Position numbers and translations under genes: made by a program. Positions 26,378 to 36,364 of a stretch of 64,000 bases of DNA are shown piece by piece. Below the pieces are notes generated by a model that was not told where the DNA came from, did no database searches, and was given only the letters and a program-made list of their open reading frames with translations. The stretch's first letter is position 1, and every line of letters starts with the position of its first letter. This DNA comes from Labrenzia sp. 011 (GTDB taxonomy: Bacteria > Pseudomonadota > Alphaproteobacteria > Rhizobiales > Stappiaceae). The DNA is taken from positions 1-64,000 of the forward strand of contig NZ_QCYM01000003.1 in the NCBI RefSeq assembly GCF_003075075.1, given 5' to 3'.

Positions 26378-29300
26378 TTGCCCAAGAACGGCACCCCGAA
26401 AGAATCTCGGACGGCTCCACCGCGAAAGACCGGGCGCAGGCTCGTGCGCATTTTCGTGGTGGCTGCTCTGGTCGGCGGTCTGGGCTGGCTGGCGATAGTG
26501 TTCGCCTCGGGGCCGGTTCGTATCCCGTTTCTGGGCAGTCTTCTGGCGATGCAGGGCACGCGCGGTCCCGTGACGCTTTCGGTCGTTCGTGCGAGCGTCG
26601 ATTTCACAGCACCCGGTGGCCTTGAGGTCATCATCCAGGATGCGACGGCGGACATCGAGGGGCCGTCTCCGGTCAGCATTCGCCTGCCGAGACTGACCGC
26701 CCCGATCAACATCGATGCGCTTTTCTCCGGCAAGGTGCATTTTTCGTCGCTCGTGCTGGAAAAACCCACCGTCAAACTGGCCCTGAGCGGCGGACCCGCG
26801 CGGGTGCCGGAAATCGGTCCGTTGATGGAAGCGGTCGACCGGATCAGCGATGTGGTGGATGACCAGTTCGCCCGCCGAGGCCTGCAGTCCGTGCGGATCG
26901 CGGACGGGTCGTTTGAACTTGCCGGACCGGCGGCCCGCAGCTTCAGGGGAATCGATGCGGACATCTTCCGCAGCGATACACGGATCATCCGCGCCTATGC
27001 CCGCGTTTCGGGAAATATTTCAAACTGGCGTCTGGAACTGGCCCGAAGCGCTCCGCAGGGCGCCGGTTTCAAGAATATCGGGGTCGTCGTCAACGGAATC
27101 ACGCTGGCCGAGCTTCTGGGACCGGAAGCGGGGGCAAAACATGGCAAAGGCCTGCGCCTGCCGGCTTCCGCCAAACTGGAAGCCAGTCTTGACGGTGAGG
27201 GCAGGTTCTATTCGGCAAACGCGGTCGCCCGCATGCGCAACGGCTGGTTCCAGCTTGGCAAGACCCTTGTCGCCTTCGACGACGCGGCACTGTCGCTGCT
27301 GTTCACGGCGGGGCAGAAGCCCATCGAAATCACGACCTCGCACGTGATTCGCGGCAACACCCGGATTTTCTTCACCGGCTCCCTTGAACCCGACCTGGAC
27401 GGAACGCCCGTGTGGGGGGTGAACCTGGACAGCAAATATCCTCAGTTCGGGTCGGCGGATGTGACGGAAGACCCGCATATGCTGGAAGGTGTTCAGGTGC
27501 GCGGACGCTTCGACCCGCGTGACCGGTTGCTGGATATCGACCGGTTCACGGCCCGATCCGGCAAAGCCGTGATTCATGGCGTGGCGAAGCTCCAGGTGAC
27601 GCCGGAGGGGCCCTATCTGGCACTTGCTGCCAATGGAGAGAAGATCCCGGTCGCGCTGGCGAAACAGGTTTGGCCGATCACGCTTGTGCCGCCCGCTCGG
27701 AGCTGGGTGATCGACCGGATCAAGGCGGGGCTTATCGAAAACGTGTCCTACACCGGCGCGCTGCGGCCGCCTGCCTTCGATCCGCGCGATCCGGATGCGG
27801 GCTGGTCGGGCGACGACATGCGTCTGGACATGACGTTTTCCGGCGCTGCCGTCACTCCGGTCGGGGACGTGCCCGAAATCAGCGGCCTTGAGGGGACGCT
27901 GACGATTGAGAATGAAATGCTGCGGGTTGCCGCAACAGGCGGAACGGCGGTTTCTTCGAAGGGCGGACCGGTCGAGGTACCCTCGGGCGTGTTTGAAATC
28001 CACGACCTGCCGCTTCGGGACGGCAAGATGGCGCATGTTTCCGCGCTGATGGAAGGTGAAGCCGACGACCTCGGCGCAATGGTGAACAGTGCACCCTTCC
28101 GGATACTGGAGCGTGCCGATCTCACGAATGACGGGATCACCGGTTCCGGTCAGGTGACTGTCGAAGCACAATTTCCGCTGCAAAACCAGATCGATCTGGC
28201 TGACGTGGACTGGCATGCGTCCGGAACTCTTCAGGACTTCACGGACCCGAATCCGATCATGGGGCATACGGTGGCGGACGCGGACGTCTCGGTCGAGGCG
28301 AACAAGGACCAGGTCGCCATTGCCGGCAAGGGTGTCCTCGACGGGTTCAAGGCGGATATCGATCTGGTGGTGCCGATTGGCGATTCCGGCATTGCCGCCA
28401 GGCAGGATGTGGTCGTCTCCGTGTCCGCCAAGCAGCTGAAGGACAAGGGGATCGACCTGACCGCATTCCTTGACGGGGGCATGACGCTCAATGTTGCCAG
28501 TGTCGGGGAGGGGCAGGATTTCGTCATCGACCTGAGGCAGACGGATGTGCGGCTGACCGCTCTCGGCTGGCGAAAGGCCAAGGGGGTCCCGGCAACCGCG
28601 TCCTTCAGGATGATCGAGACCGGGGAAGAGCGGCGTATCCAGAATTTCAAGCTTGTGTCCGAGGGGGTCGATATTCGCGGCGCCATGCGTCTGAGTGCGG
28701 ACGGCGAGTTGAGCCAGGCGTCGTTCGATACATTCCGGCTGCGGCCCGGCGACGATATCGAAGTCGATATCCAGCGGGCCGGTGACGGGCGCTACGACAT
28801 CATCTTCGCCGGGCCGTCCTTCGACGGACGGGGGCTGATCCGCAGCATACGCAGCCCGGGCGGGAGCAAGGGGGCCGGCGACTTTTCAAGCGGGGCCAGG
28901 ATCGCGGCAACAATCGACCGGGTGACGGGCTTCAACAATCAGACCATCGAGAATTTCTCCGGGAAGATCGACACGGGCGCAAAAGGCCTCGTTTCCGCCG
29001 ATCTGCGCGGTCTGGTCAATGGCCGTGCCAATTTCGAATTCACCGTGAACGACCAGCAGGGATCGCAGCTGGCCAACGGCCGCTTCGCGAACACGGGCGC
29101 GACACTCAGATTCCTCGATGTCTACGAGCGGATGCGCGGGGGAACCGGAACGCTCAATGTGGCCATGGCCGACGAGGACAGCTGGGTGGGCGATTTCAAC
29201 GTGAATTCGCTGCGCATCACCGAAGATCCGGCGATCCGGCGGATTCGCGAGCGCGACGATATCAACCGGCGCGGCAACGGGACGGACGGGCCGGAGGGGG

Positions 29301-29674
29301 CGGTGAGTGACGCCGGCGGCTCTGCAAGCTTCGATACGCTCAACATCAATTTTACCCGTGAAGCGGACACCCTGACCATCAGCCGGGGGGCGCTGCAGGG
29401 GAATGCATTGGGGGGGACCGTCAGCGGCACTGTGGATCTCGCCCGGCAGACGCTGAACCTCACGGGCACCTTCGTGCCGATCTATGCGCTCAACAATTTC
29501 TTCGCCAAGATCCCGCTGCTGGGGTATGCGCTTGGCGGCGGTTCGGGAGAAGGGCTGATCGGGGTTACCTACCGGCTGTCCGGATCCTTGTCGGAACCGG
29601 TTCTCTCGGTCAATCCGATCTCAGCCATTGCGCCGGGCATCTTCCGCAAGATGTTCGAATTCCAGTCGAACTGA
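26378..29674 (+). CDS. Large AsmA/YhdP-like envelope protein (DUF3971 plus AsmA C-terminal region)
   Basis: The 1098-aa protein has a basic N-terminus, one membrane helix (about residues 24-45, IFVVAALVGGLGWLAIVFASG) and a very long beta-rich periplasmic part. The N-terminal part resembles DUF3971 and the end (about 960-1090, SFDTLNINFTREADTLTI to GGTVSGTVDLARQTLNLTG) resembles the AsmA C-terminal domain. YhdP, TamB and YdbH in this superfamily form groove-like bridges that carry phospholipid to the outer membrane. That role is likely here but inferred. The frame opens at TTG 26378 right after an in-frame TGA; the ribosome-binding site is weak, so the exact start is uncertain. Confidence 0.85.
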   Translation: MPKNGTPKESRTAPPRKTGRRLVRIFVVAALVGGLGWLAIVFASGPVRIPFLGSLLAMQGTRGPVTLSVVRASVDFTAPGGLEVIIQDATADIEGPSPVSIRLPRLTAPINIDALFSGKVHFSSLVLEKPTVKLALSGGPARVPEIGPLMEAVDRISDVVDDQFARRGLQSVRIADGSFELAGPAARSFRGIDADIFRSDTRIIRAYARVSGNISNWRLELARSAPQGAGFKNIGVVVNGITLAELLGPEAGAKHGKGLRLPASAKLEASLDGEGRFYSANAVARMRNGWFQLGKTLVAFDDAALSLLFTAGQKPIEITTSHVIRGNTRIFFTGSLEPDLDGTPVWGVNLDSKYPQFGSADVTEDPHMLEGVQVRGRFDPRDRLLDIDRFTARSGKAVIHGVAKLQVTPEGPYLALAANGEKIPVALAKQVWPITLVPPARSWVIDRIKAGLIENVSYTGALRPPAFDPRDPDAGWSGDDMRLDMTFSGAAVTPVGDVPEISGLEGTLTIENEMLRVAATGGTAVSSKGGPVEVPSGVFEIHDLPLRDGKMAHVSALMEGEADDLGAMVNSAPFRILERADLTNDGITGSGQVTVEAQFPLQNQIDLADVDWHASGTLQDFTDPNPIMGHTVADADVSVEANKDQVAIAGKGVLDGFKADIDLVVPIGDSGIAARQDVVVSVSAKQLKDKGIDLTAFLDGGMTLNVASVGEGQDFVIDLRQTDVRLTALGWRKAKGVPATASFRMIETGEERRIQNFKLVSEGVDIRGAMRLSADGELSQASFDTFRLRPGDDIEVDIQRAGDGRYDIIFAGPSFDGRGLIRSIRSPGGSKGAGDFSSGARIAATIDRVTGFNNQTIENFSGKIDTGAKGLVSADLRGLVNGRANFEFTVNDQQGSQLANGRFANTGATLRFLDVYERMRGGTGTLNVAMADEDSWVGDFNVNSLRITEDPAIRRIRERDDINRRGNGTDGPEGAVSDAGGSASFDTLNINFTREADTLTISRGALQGNALGGTVSGTVDLARQTLNLTGTFVPIYALNNFFAKIPLLGYALGGGSGEGLIGVTYRLSGSLSEPVLSVNPISAIAPGIFRKMFEFQSN

Positions 29675-29807
29675 CCTGAAGGACCCGGCAGGGCCTGTCC
29701 GGAAGTTGCCATCCGGTCATTGGGGAGGGCGCTGGCGCGCTTCAGTTCGCGCGATCAGGGTATTCTTCGGGCGACCCGTCCGTGCCGCCCGGCGACCTGC
29801 AATCTGA

Positions 29808-31061
29808 TCAGACCGGCTTCAGCAATACGTGCTTCTTCTTGCCGAGCGACAGCTTGACCACCCCGTCCTCGCTGACATCGGCAAGGGACAGCTGGCGCTT
29901 GTCGTCCGATTCGCCGCGGTCGTTGATCCGGACGGCGCCGCCCTTGATGTTCCTGCGCACGTCGCCGTTGGAGGCACACAGACCGGCGGTCACGAATGCG
30001 GACAGAACGCCCAGGCCTGTTTCAAGCTCGGATCTGGCGATCTCCACGGTCGGAAGGCCTTCGGCGGTTGCCCCCTCCTCGAACGCCCTGCGGGCGGTTT
30101 CCGCCGCCGCTTCAGCCTTCTCGCGGCCATGGATCAGCGCGGTTGCCTCTGTCGCGAGAATCTTCTTGGCCTCGTTGATCTCGGAGCCTTCCAGGGCCGC
30201 AAGACGGGCGATCTCATCCATGGGAAGGACAGTGAAGAGTTTCAGGAACCGCTCGACGTCCGCGTCTTCGGTGTTGCGCCAGTATTGCCAGTAGTCATAG
30301 GCGGACAGTTGCTCCTCGTTGAGCCAGACGGCGCCGGCGGCGGTCTTGCCCATCTTGGCACCGGAAGAGGTGGTCAGGAGCGGTGAGGTCAAGGCGAAGG
30401 CTTCCATGTCCTCGATGCGGCGGACAAGATCCGTTCCGGACAGGATGTTGCCCCACTGGTCGGACCCGCCCATCTGCAGGCGGCAGCCGGTGCGCCGGTA
30501 GAGCTCGAGATAATCGTATCCCTGGAGCAGCATGTAGTTGAATTCCAGGAAGGACAGATGCTGCTCGCGTTCCAGGCGCAGGCGGACGGAATCGCGCTGG
30601 ATCATCTGGTTGACGGAAAAATGCCGGCCGATGTCGCGCAGAAAGTCTACATAGTTCAGCTTCAGCAGCCACTCCGCATTGTCCAGCATGATGGCGTCGG
30701 TCGGTCCGTCACCAAAGACGAGCAGCTTCTCGAAGACCTTGCGGATACCGGCCTTGTTCTGCTCGATGATGTCCTCGGTGAGGATCCTGCGCGATTCATC
30801 CTTGCCGGAAGGATCACCGACCCGTGTCGTGCCACCGCCCATGAGGGCAAGCGGCCGGTGTCCGGTTTTCTGGAACCAGTGCAGCATCATGATCGGAACA
30901 AGGGATCCGGCATGAAGGCTCGGTGCCGTGCAGTCAAAGCCGATATAGGCGGTGACGGTTTCCTTGGCGCAGAGCGCGTCGAGTCCGTCCGGATCGGATA
31001 TCTGGTGAATGAAACCGCGTTCTGAAAGAACGTTCAAAAAGTCCGATTTGAACCCGCTCAT
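29808..31061 (-). CDS. tyrS: Tyrosyl-tRNA synthetase
   Basis: TyrS charges tRNA-Tyr. The 417-aa class I synthetase shows the ATP-binding HIGH equivalent HAGS (His50, in [10 protein letters not shown]), the tyrosine-site [27 protein letters not shown] region (in pieces) and a KMSKS equivalent KMGKT in [12 protein letters not shown]. The last 65 residues are an S4 RNA-binding domain ([20 protein letters not shown]). Length and architecture match the bacterial TyrS type. It converges on the AsmA-like gene; no clear terminator lies in the 130 bases between them. Confidence 0.96.
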   Translation of the reverse strand: MSGFKSDFLNVLSERGFIHQISDPDGLDALCAKETVTAYIGFDCTAPSLHAGSLVPIMMLHWFQKTGHRPLALMGGGTTRVGDPSGKDESRRILTEDIIEQNKAGIRKVFEKLLVFGDGPTDAIMLDNAEWLLKLNYVDFLRDIGRHFSVNQMIQRDSVRLRLEREQHLSFLEFNYMLLQGYDYLELYRRTGCRLQMGGSDQWGNILSGTDLVRRIEDMEAFALTSPLLTTSSGAKMGKTAAGAVWLNEEQLSAYDYWQYWRNTEDADVERFLKLFTVLPMDEIARLAALEGSEINEAKKILATEATALIHGREKAEAAAETARRAFEEGATAEGLPTVEIARSELETGLGVLSAFVTAGLCASNGDVRRNIKGGAVRINDRGESDDKRQLSLADVSEDGVVKLSLGKKKHVLLKPV

Positions 31062-31245
31062 GCCTGCCTGTCCGTACGTGATTTCTTGTGTGGCGCCTCT
31101 CGGCTGTTCGGACGTGCTCTAGCGCGTGCGGCGGACGTTGTAAATCGCGGCGGCCGGAAAACCTGAAAGATGCGGAAAGCAACCGTCGACCGAAACTGCG
31201 GGCATCCAGAATGCGGATGCGCCTTTCGGGAAGAACAAAAATTAC

Positions 31246-31259
31246 GTGATTGCGGTCAC
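31246..31259 (+). promoter_or_regulatory. CRP/FNR-like palindrome upstream of the first small secreted-protein gene
   Basis: GTGA-N6-TCAC, within ACGTGATTGCGGTCACAG, matches the CRP core pattern and lies 78 bases before the ATG at 31338. It is identical in both copies. Confidence 0.45.
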
Positions 31260-31337
31260 AGAAGAAATTTTCTCCACGGGGCAAGGTCTTTTCATCAGCA
31301 AGACGCAACCCCTGAAGATCAATCGAGAGGACAAGAC

Positions 31338-31610
31338 ATGTTTCGCAAGTTCGCCATCGCCGCCGTGACCGTTGCCACCGTTGCAACCGCCGCCGTTACC
31401 CTGACCCCGAACGATGCCCACGCCGGGAACCGTCGTGCCGGAGCCGTTGCCGCAGGGGCCATCATCGGTCTTGCCGCCGGCGCGATCATCGCTTCCCAGG
31501 CCCAGCCGCGCTACCACGCTCCCGTGCGCTGCCACAACAAGCCGGTCCGCCGCTGGAGCCCCTACTATCGCCAGTATGTGGTCGTCGGTCACCGCCGGGT
31601 CTGCCGTTGA
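31338..31610 (+). CDS. Small secreted glycine-zipper-like protein, copy 1
   Basis: The 90-aa protein starts MFRKFAIAAVTVATVATAAV, a signal peptide cleaved after DAHA (about residue 28). A Gly/Ala-rich hydrophobic stretch (AGAVAAGAIIGLAAGAIIAS) follows, like a glycine zipper that could insert in a membrane. The C-terminus is basic and aromatic (RRWSPYYRQYVVVGHRRVCR) with two Cys that may form a disulfide. The style recalls BA14K-like small exported proteins of Rhizobiales, but I cannot assign a family. GAGAGGACAAGAC before the ATG is the ribosome-binding site. The frame is open upstream, but only this start gives a signal peptide and is shared by both copies. Confidence 0.85.
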   Translation: MFRKFAIAAVTVATVATAAVTLTPNDAHAGNRRAGAVAAGAIIGLAAGAIIASQAQPRYHAPVRCHNKPVRRWSPYYRQYVVVGHRRVCR

Positions 31611-31638
31611 GCGGCAGGCAGTCTCACGAGAACGAATG

Positions 31639-31659
31639 GCCTCCTACGGGAGGCTTTTT
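31639..31659 (+). terminator. Terminator of copy 1
   Basis: GCCTCC and GGAGGC form a tight hairpin with a TACG loop, followed by five T. Confidence 0.85.
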
Positions 31660-31712
31660 CGTGTCCGGACGCTGCAGTTCGTTCTTCTGCTTTCGGGAAG
31701 AACAAAAATTAC

Positions 31713-31726
31713 GTGATTGCGGTCAC
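31713..31726 (+). promoter_or_regulatory. CRP/FNR-like palindrome upstream of copy 2
   Basis: Same GTGA-N6-TCAC as at 31246, preserved exactly although nearby leader bases differ between the copies. Confidence 0.45.
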
Positions 31727-31804
31727 AGAAGAAATTTTCTCCATGCGGCAAGATCTTTTCATCAGCAAGACGCAGCCCCTGAAGATCAATCGAGAGGACA
31801 AGAC

Positions 31805-32077
31805 ATGTTTCGCAAGTTCGCCATCGCCGCCGTGACCGTTGCCACCGTAGCAACCGCCGCCGTTACCCTGACCCCGAACGATGCCCACGCCGGGAACCGT
31901 CGTGCCGGAGCCGTTGCTGCAGGGGCCATCATCGGTCTTGCTGCCGGCGCGATCATCGCTTCCCAGGCCCAGCCGCGCTACCACGCTCCCGTGCGTTGCC
32001 ACAACAAGCCGGTCCGCCGCTGGAACCCCTACTATCGCCAGTATGTGGTCGTCGGTCACCGCCGGGTCTGCCGTTGA
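31805..32077 (+). CDS. Small secreted glycine-zipper-like protein, copy 2
   Basis: A 90-aa paralogue of the gene at 31338. The two coding sequences differ at five bases: four are silent and one changes Ser to Asn (RRWNPYY instead of RRWSPYY). The excess of silent changes suggests both copies are under selection to stay functional. Each copy has its own leader, operator-like palindrome and terminator, so they can be expressed independently; duplication would raise dosage. Function unknown. Confidence 0.85.
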   Translation: MFRKFAIAAVTVATVATAAVTLTPNDAHAGNRRAGAVAAGAIIGLAAGAIIASQAQPRYHAPVRCHNKPVRRWNPYYRQYVVVGHRRVCR

Positions 32078-32105
32078 GCGGCAGGCAGTCTCACGAGAAC
32101 GAATG

Positions 32106-32126
32106 GCCTCCTACGGGAGGCTTTTT
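32106..32126 (+). terminator. Terminator of copy 2
   Basis: Same GCCTCC/GGAGGC hairpin and T-run as in copy 1. Confidence 0.85.
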
Positions 32127-32224
32127 CGTGTCCGGCCGCTGCAATTCGATCTTCTGTCGCAGGTGCCGGTGGCCGTTGGAAAGGATGCGGGCGGGACGGT
32201 GTGGATGACCAGCGGAACAACAAA

Positions 32225-32253
32225 AAACCCCGGCCGCGAAGCCGGGGTTTTCG
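32225..32253. terminator. Bidirectional terminator between copy 2 and glnA
   Basis: AAACCCCGGC (32225-32234) pairs perfectly with GCCGGGGTTT (32241-32250), flanked by A-run and T-run, 22 bases after the glnA stop on the minus strand. Confidence 0.85.
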
Positions 32254-32274
32254 TGTCCGAAAGAGCAGAAGCCC

Positions 32275-33684
32275 TTAGACGGAGTAGTACATGTCGAATT
32301 CGACCGGATGCGGCGTCATGTCGTAACGGTCGACTTCTTCCATCTTCAGTTCGATGTAGGCGTCGATCTGGTCGTCGTCGAACACGCCGCCGGCTTTCAG
32401 GAACTCGCGGTCCTCATCGACTGCTTCCAGGGCTTCGCGGAGCGAACCGCAAACCGTCGGGATCTCGGAGAGTTCTTCCGGCGGAAGGTCGTAGAGGTTC
32501 TTGTCCATGGCATCGCCCGGGTGCAGCTTGTTCTTGATGCCGTCAAGGCCAGCCATCAGCAGCGCGGAGAAGCACAGGTACGGGTTCGCGGTCGGATCCG
32601 GGAAACGGACCTCGACACGTTTTGCCTTCGGAGATGCCGTGAAGGGAATACGGCAGGAGGCAGAGCGGTTGCGCGAGGAATAGGCCAGCAGAACCGGTGC
32701 TTCATAACCCGGGACCAGACGCTTGTAGGAGTTGGTCGACGGGTTGGTGAAGGCGTTCAGGGCCTTGGCGTGCTTCAGGATGCCGCCGATGAAGTACAGG
32801 CAGGTCTCGGAAAGATCGGCATACTGGTTGCCGGCGAAGGTCGGCTCGCCCTTGTTCCAGATGGACAGGTGGCAGTGCATGCCGGTGCCGTTGTCGCCGA
32901 ATACCGGCTTGGGCATGAAGGTTGCGGTCTTGCCGTAGGCGTGGGCAACCTGATGCACAACGTATTTGTAGACCTGCATGTTGTCGGCGCAACGGGTCAG
33001 GTGGTCGAATTTCATGCCGAGTTCGTGCTGGGCAGCGGCCACTTCGTGGTGATGCTTTTCGGTCGGCACGCCCATTTCGGCCATGACGGACAGCATTTCG
33101 GAGCGGATGTCCTGAGCGCTGTCGATCGGCGGAACCGGGAAGTAGCCGCCCTTTGTGCGCGGACGGTGGCCGAGATTGCCGGTTTCATATTCGGAGCCCA
33201 TGTTCGACGGGAGTTCGGCGCCGTCGAGAACGAAGCCCGTGTTGTACGGGTCGGCGGTGAAGCGGACATCGTCGAACATGAAGAATTCTGCTTCCGGACC
33301 GATGTAGATCGTGTCGCCGAAGCCGCCGGATTTCACGTAGGCTTCCGCCTTCTTGGCGGTCATGCGCGGATCGCGGTTGTAGCCTTCGCCGGTGATCGGG
33401 TCGACGATGTCGCAGAAGATCGCCAGTGTGGACTGGGCGAAGAACGGATCGATATGCGCGGATTCCGGATCGAGGATCAGCATCATGTCGGACTCGTTGA
33501 TGGCCTTCCAGCCGGCGATGGACGAGCCGTCGAAGGCAACGCCTTCAGCGAACATGTCTTCGTCAACAAGCGCGACGTCCATGGTGACGTGCTGCATCTT
33601 GCCTTTTGGATCGGTGAAGCGCAGGTCAACGAATTTCACGTCCTTGTCCTGAATCTCCTTCAGGACTTCAGCGGCAGTGGTCAT
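32275..33684 (-). CDS. glnA: Glutamine synthetase type I
   Basis: GlnA makes glutamine from glutamate and ammonia with ATP, the entry point of nitrogen assimilation; it forms a cytoplasmic dodecamer. The 469-aa length equals the classic GSI-beta type. Motifs include DGSSIAGW, the metal-site [10 protein letters not shown], the [14 protein letters not shown] core, [17 protein letters not shown], and the adenylylation site Tyr398 in [10 protein letters not shown], so activity is set by GlnE. I choose ATG 33684 ([15 protein letters not shown]) because AGGG lies nine bases upstream; an ATG three codons earlier is too close to it. It lies about 130 bases downstream of glnB on the same strand. Confidence 0.97.
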   Translation of the reverse strand: MTTAAEVLKEIQDKDVKFVDLRFTDPKGKMQHVTMDVALVDEDMFAEGVAFDGSSIAGWKAINESDMMLILDPESAHIDPFFAQSTLAIFCDIVDPITGEGYNRDPRMTAKKAEAYVKSGGFGDTIYIGPEAEFFMFDDVRFTADPYNTGFVLDGAELPSNMGSEYETGNLGHRPRTKGGYFPVPPIDSAQDIRSEMLSVMAEMGVPTEKHHHEVAAAQHELGMKFDHLTRCADNMQVYKYVVHQVAHAYGKTATFMPKPVFGDNGTGMHCHLSIWNKGEPTFAGNQYADLSETCLYFIGGILKHAKALNAFTNPSTNSYKRLVPGYEAPVLLAYSSRNRSASCRIPFTASPKAKRVEVRFPDPTANPYLCFSALLMAGLDGIKNKLHPGDAMDKNLYDLPPEELSEIPTVCGSLREALEAVDEDREFLKAGGVFDDDQIDAYIELKMEEVDRYDMTPHPVEFDMYYSV

Positions 33685-33812
33685 AGTGTCCATCCCTTTG
33701 ATTTTTCGTGTGAACAGTTGGGTTAGGTTCCGGTCCGGCTGGGCGTTCTTGAAGAATGCACCCTGGCAGAAGACCGGAATTGGGATCGCCGGCGGTTGCC
33801 GGAACGGGTTGG

Positions 33813-34364
<552 letters not shown>

Positions 34365-34379
34365 GCACGATGTGTGCCA
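34365..34379 (-). promoter_or_regulatory. Sigma-54 (-24/-12) promoter for glnB-glnA
   Basis: On the minus strand the sequence is TGGCACACATCGTGC: GG at -24 and GC at -12 are spaced correctly and only one core base differs from TGGCAC-N5-TTGC. Rhizobial glnB genes are known to use NtrC-activated sigma-54 promoters. Upstream bases 34450-34480 hold GGTGC and GCACC half-sites, but not in a standard NtrC layout. Confidence 0.65.
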
Positions 34380-34617
34380 ATCCGGAGCAATCCCTTGCAG
34401 TTTTTCTCGGGGCAGGGAATTCCGCCACTAAAAGCGGCAAAATCAACCGGTGCATCCGAGGTGTTTCGTTTGAAGCACCGATCGAATGATTAAACAATAT
34501 GCAAATAGCCTAAAAAATGGACATGTTTGGCGATGGCGGCTCAATGTCACTCCACAAGCTCCATAAAAACGGCGATCCTGCGCAGGTCGCGTAGCGAGCA
34601 TCTGGAGGCTTTTGGAA
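34380..34617. other. Divergent intergenic region upstream of glnB and nnr
   Basis: It should contain enhancer sites for the glnB promoter and the promoter of the repair gene at 34618. I see no gene here. Confidence 0.35.
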
Positions 34618-36153
34618 ATGAACCGGGACAACATGATTTCCTCCGCGGTCCTGCTGACCCCGGAAGAAATGGGGCAGGCGGACCGAATGACCATCTCCGG
34701 CGGGGTGCCGGGTATCGAGCTGATGGAACGGGCGGGGCAGGCGGTCGCAAGGGGCGCCGCGAATATGCTCACGGACACCGCACGAATTTCCGTTCTCTGC
34801 GGTCCCGGCAACAATGGCGGTGACGGCTTCATTGCCGCCCGCTGCCTCGCAGCGTCGGGCCACACCGTCGAGGTGCGCCTTCTCAAGCCGCCTGAAGTGC
34901 TCAAGGGCGACGCGCTCGAAGCCTTTCGGCGCATGGATCTGCCGTATTCGGTGGTTCCGCAGGAGGAGGGGGGCGTGACGGACCTTGGCGATGAGCTGTC
35001 GCGCGCCGAGCTGATCGTGGACGCTCTTTTTGGAGCCGGGCTCGACCGGCCGTTGAGCGGACCGGCGCTGACCCTCGCGCAGGCCGTCAACCGGTCCTGC
35101 CGGCCGGTGCTGGCCGTCGATCTTCCGTCCGGAGTGAATGGTGCCACCGGCGCGGATCTCGGCGGTGCTGTCCGGGCGCGGGCGACCGTGACCTTTTTTC
35201 GCCGCAAGCCGGGCCATCTTCTCAATCCCGGTCGGGCCCTGTGCGGGGCCGTGACGGTTGCCGATATCGGTATCAGGGCAGATGTCCTGGAGCGGATCGG
35301 AGCGGCCACCTTTCACAATATACCCGCGTTGTGGGCCGCCGCCTGGCCGCAGCCCGATCCGCTCGGGCACAAATACACCAGGGGGCATGTCGTGGTGTTC
35401 GGCGGACCGATGTCGGCCACCGGGGCGGCGCGGCTTTCGGCCGGAGCGGCGCTGCGGGCAGGGGCCGGGCTGGTGACTTTGGCCTCGCCGCCGGATGCGA
35501 TGATGGTCAACGCCTGCCATCTGACTGCGGTGATGCTGAGAAAGGTTGCCGGGCCGCAGGCCGTGGAGGCGCTGCTGTCCGACAGGCGTCTGAACGCGGC
35601 CCTGATCGGCCCCGGTCACGGGGGCGGCGAGAATACCCGCGCCTCGGTCACGGCCATTCTTGAACAGAAACGGGCTACGGTGCTGGACGCGGACGCGCTG
35701 ACGAGTTTTTCGAGTGATGCGGATGCGCTGTTCGCCCTGGTCAGGGACAATCCCGAACCGGTCCTGATGACGCCGCATGAGGGGGAATTCGCCCGGCTGT
35801 TTCCGGAGATCGCCGGCGACAAGCTGGCGCGCGCGCGCCAGGCGGCGGAGCGTTCCGGCGCCGTTGTTGTCCTGAAAGGGCCCGACACGGTGATTGCCGC
35901 CCCGGACGGCCGTGCCGCGATCAATGACAATGCACCACCGTTTCTGGCGACGGCCGGGTCCGGCGATGTTCTCGCAGGGATCGCCACCGGTCTCCTGGCG
36001 CAGGGCGTGACAGGGTTCGAGGCGGCCTGCCAGGCGGTGTGGCTGCACGGCGAGGCGGGCCGGGAAGCCGGGCCGGGGCTGATTGCCGAGGATCTGGCGC
36101 CAGCTCTCAAAGCCGCAATCCGTGCGCTTGTGGACAAAATGCCCGGGAGCTGA
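34618..36153 (+). CDS. nnr: Bifunctional NAD(P)H-hydrate epimerase / ADP-dependent NAD(P)H-hydrate dehydratase
   Basis: This enzyme repairs hydrated NADH and NADPH: the N-terminal YjeF_N half (about residues 1-215) epimerises NAD(P)HX and the C-terminal YjeF_C half (about 225-505) dehydrates the S form. Motifs are CGPGNNGGDGFIAARCL, VDALFGAGLDRPLSG, AVDLPSGVNGATG, then IGPGHGGGENTR, LDADAL, MTPHEGEFARLFP and the nucleotide-binding TAGSGDVLAGIATG. The 511-aa length fits the fused bacterial form. I choose ATG 34618, ten bases after GGAGG; a TTG two codons upstream is also in frame. It is divergent from glnB and ends 87 bases before tRNA-Leu. Confidence 0.94.
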   Translation: MNRDNMISSAVLLTPEEMGQADRMTISGGVPGIELMERAGQAVARGAANMLTDTARISVLCGPGNNGGDGFIAARCLAASGHTVEVRLLKPPEVLKGDALEAFRRMDLPYSVVPQEEGGVTDLGDELSRAELIVDALFGAGLDRPLSGPALTLAQAVNRSCRPVLAVDLPSGVNGATGADLGGAVRARATVTFFRRKPGHLLNPGRALCGAVTVADIGIRADVLERIGAATFHNIPALWAAAWPQPDPLGHKYTRGHVVVFGGPMSATGAARLSAGAALRAGAGLVTLASPPDAMMVNACHLTAVMLRKVAGPQAVEALLSDRRLNAALIGPGHGGGENTRASVTAILEQKRATVLDADALTSFSSDADALFALVRDNPEPVLMTPHEGEFARLFPEIAGDKLARARQAAERSGAVVVLKGPDTVIAAPDGRAAINDNAPPFLATAGSGDVLAGIATGLLAQGVTGFEAACQAVWLHGEAGREAGPGLIAEDLAPALKAAIRALVDKMPGS

Positions 36154-36240
36154 AAGCAGCGGCAGCTTTTGCTTTGACGGGAAAATCTTCGGTGTTATAG
36201 AGGCCCCGCTTTGATCGGGGAGGCAAAATCCCCGGATGAT

Positions 36241-36325
<85 letters not shown>

Positions 36326-36341
36326 TAGTTTGTCGAGCGGC

Positions 36342-36364
36342 CGCCCCTGGGCCCGCCGGGGGCG
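36342..36364 (+). terminator. GC-rich hairpin after tRNA-Leu
   Basis: CGCCCC and GGGGCG form a short stem 17 bases after the tRNA. No T-run follows, so termination is uncertain. Confidence 0.3.

Larger units (their letters stand above)
31223..31689 (+). repeat. First unit of a 467-bp tandem duplication
   Basis: The unit contains a CRP-like palindrome, a leader, a complete 90-aa gene and its terminator. It matches 31690-32156 at about 455 of 467 positions by eye, with no gaps. Confidence 0.93.
31690..32156 (+). repeat. Second unit of the 467-bp tandem duplication
   Basis: Directly abuts the first unit at 31689/31690. Differences are about 12 substitutions: five in the coding part and seven outside it. 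Confidence 0.93.

Noticed and set aside
31170-31337. N-terminal extension of the small secreted protein (frame open from 31170)
   Set aside because: It reads through the leader and palindrome, and only the internal ATG gives a signal peptide and ribosome-binding site.
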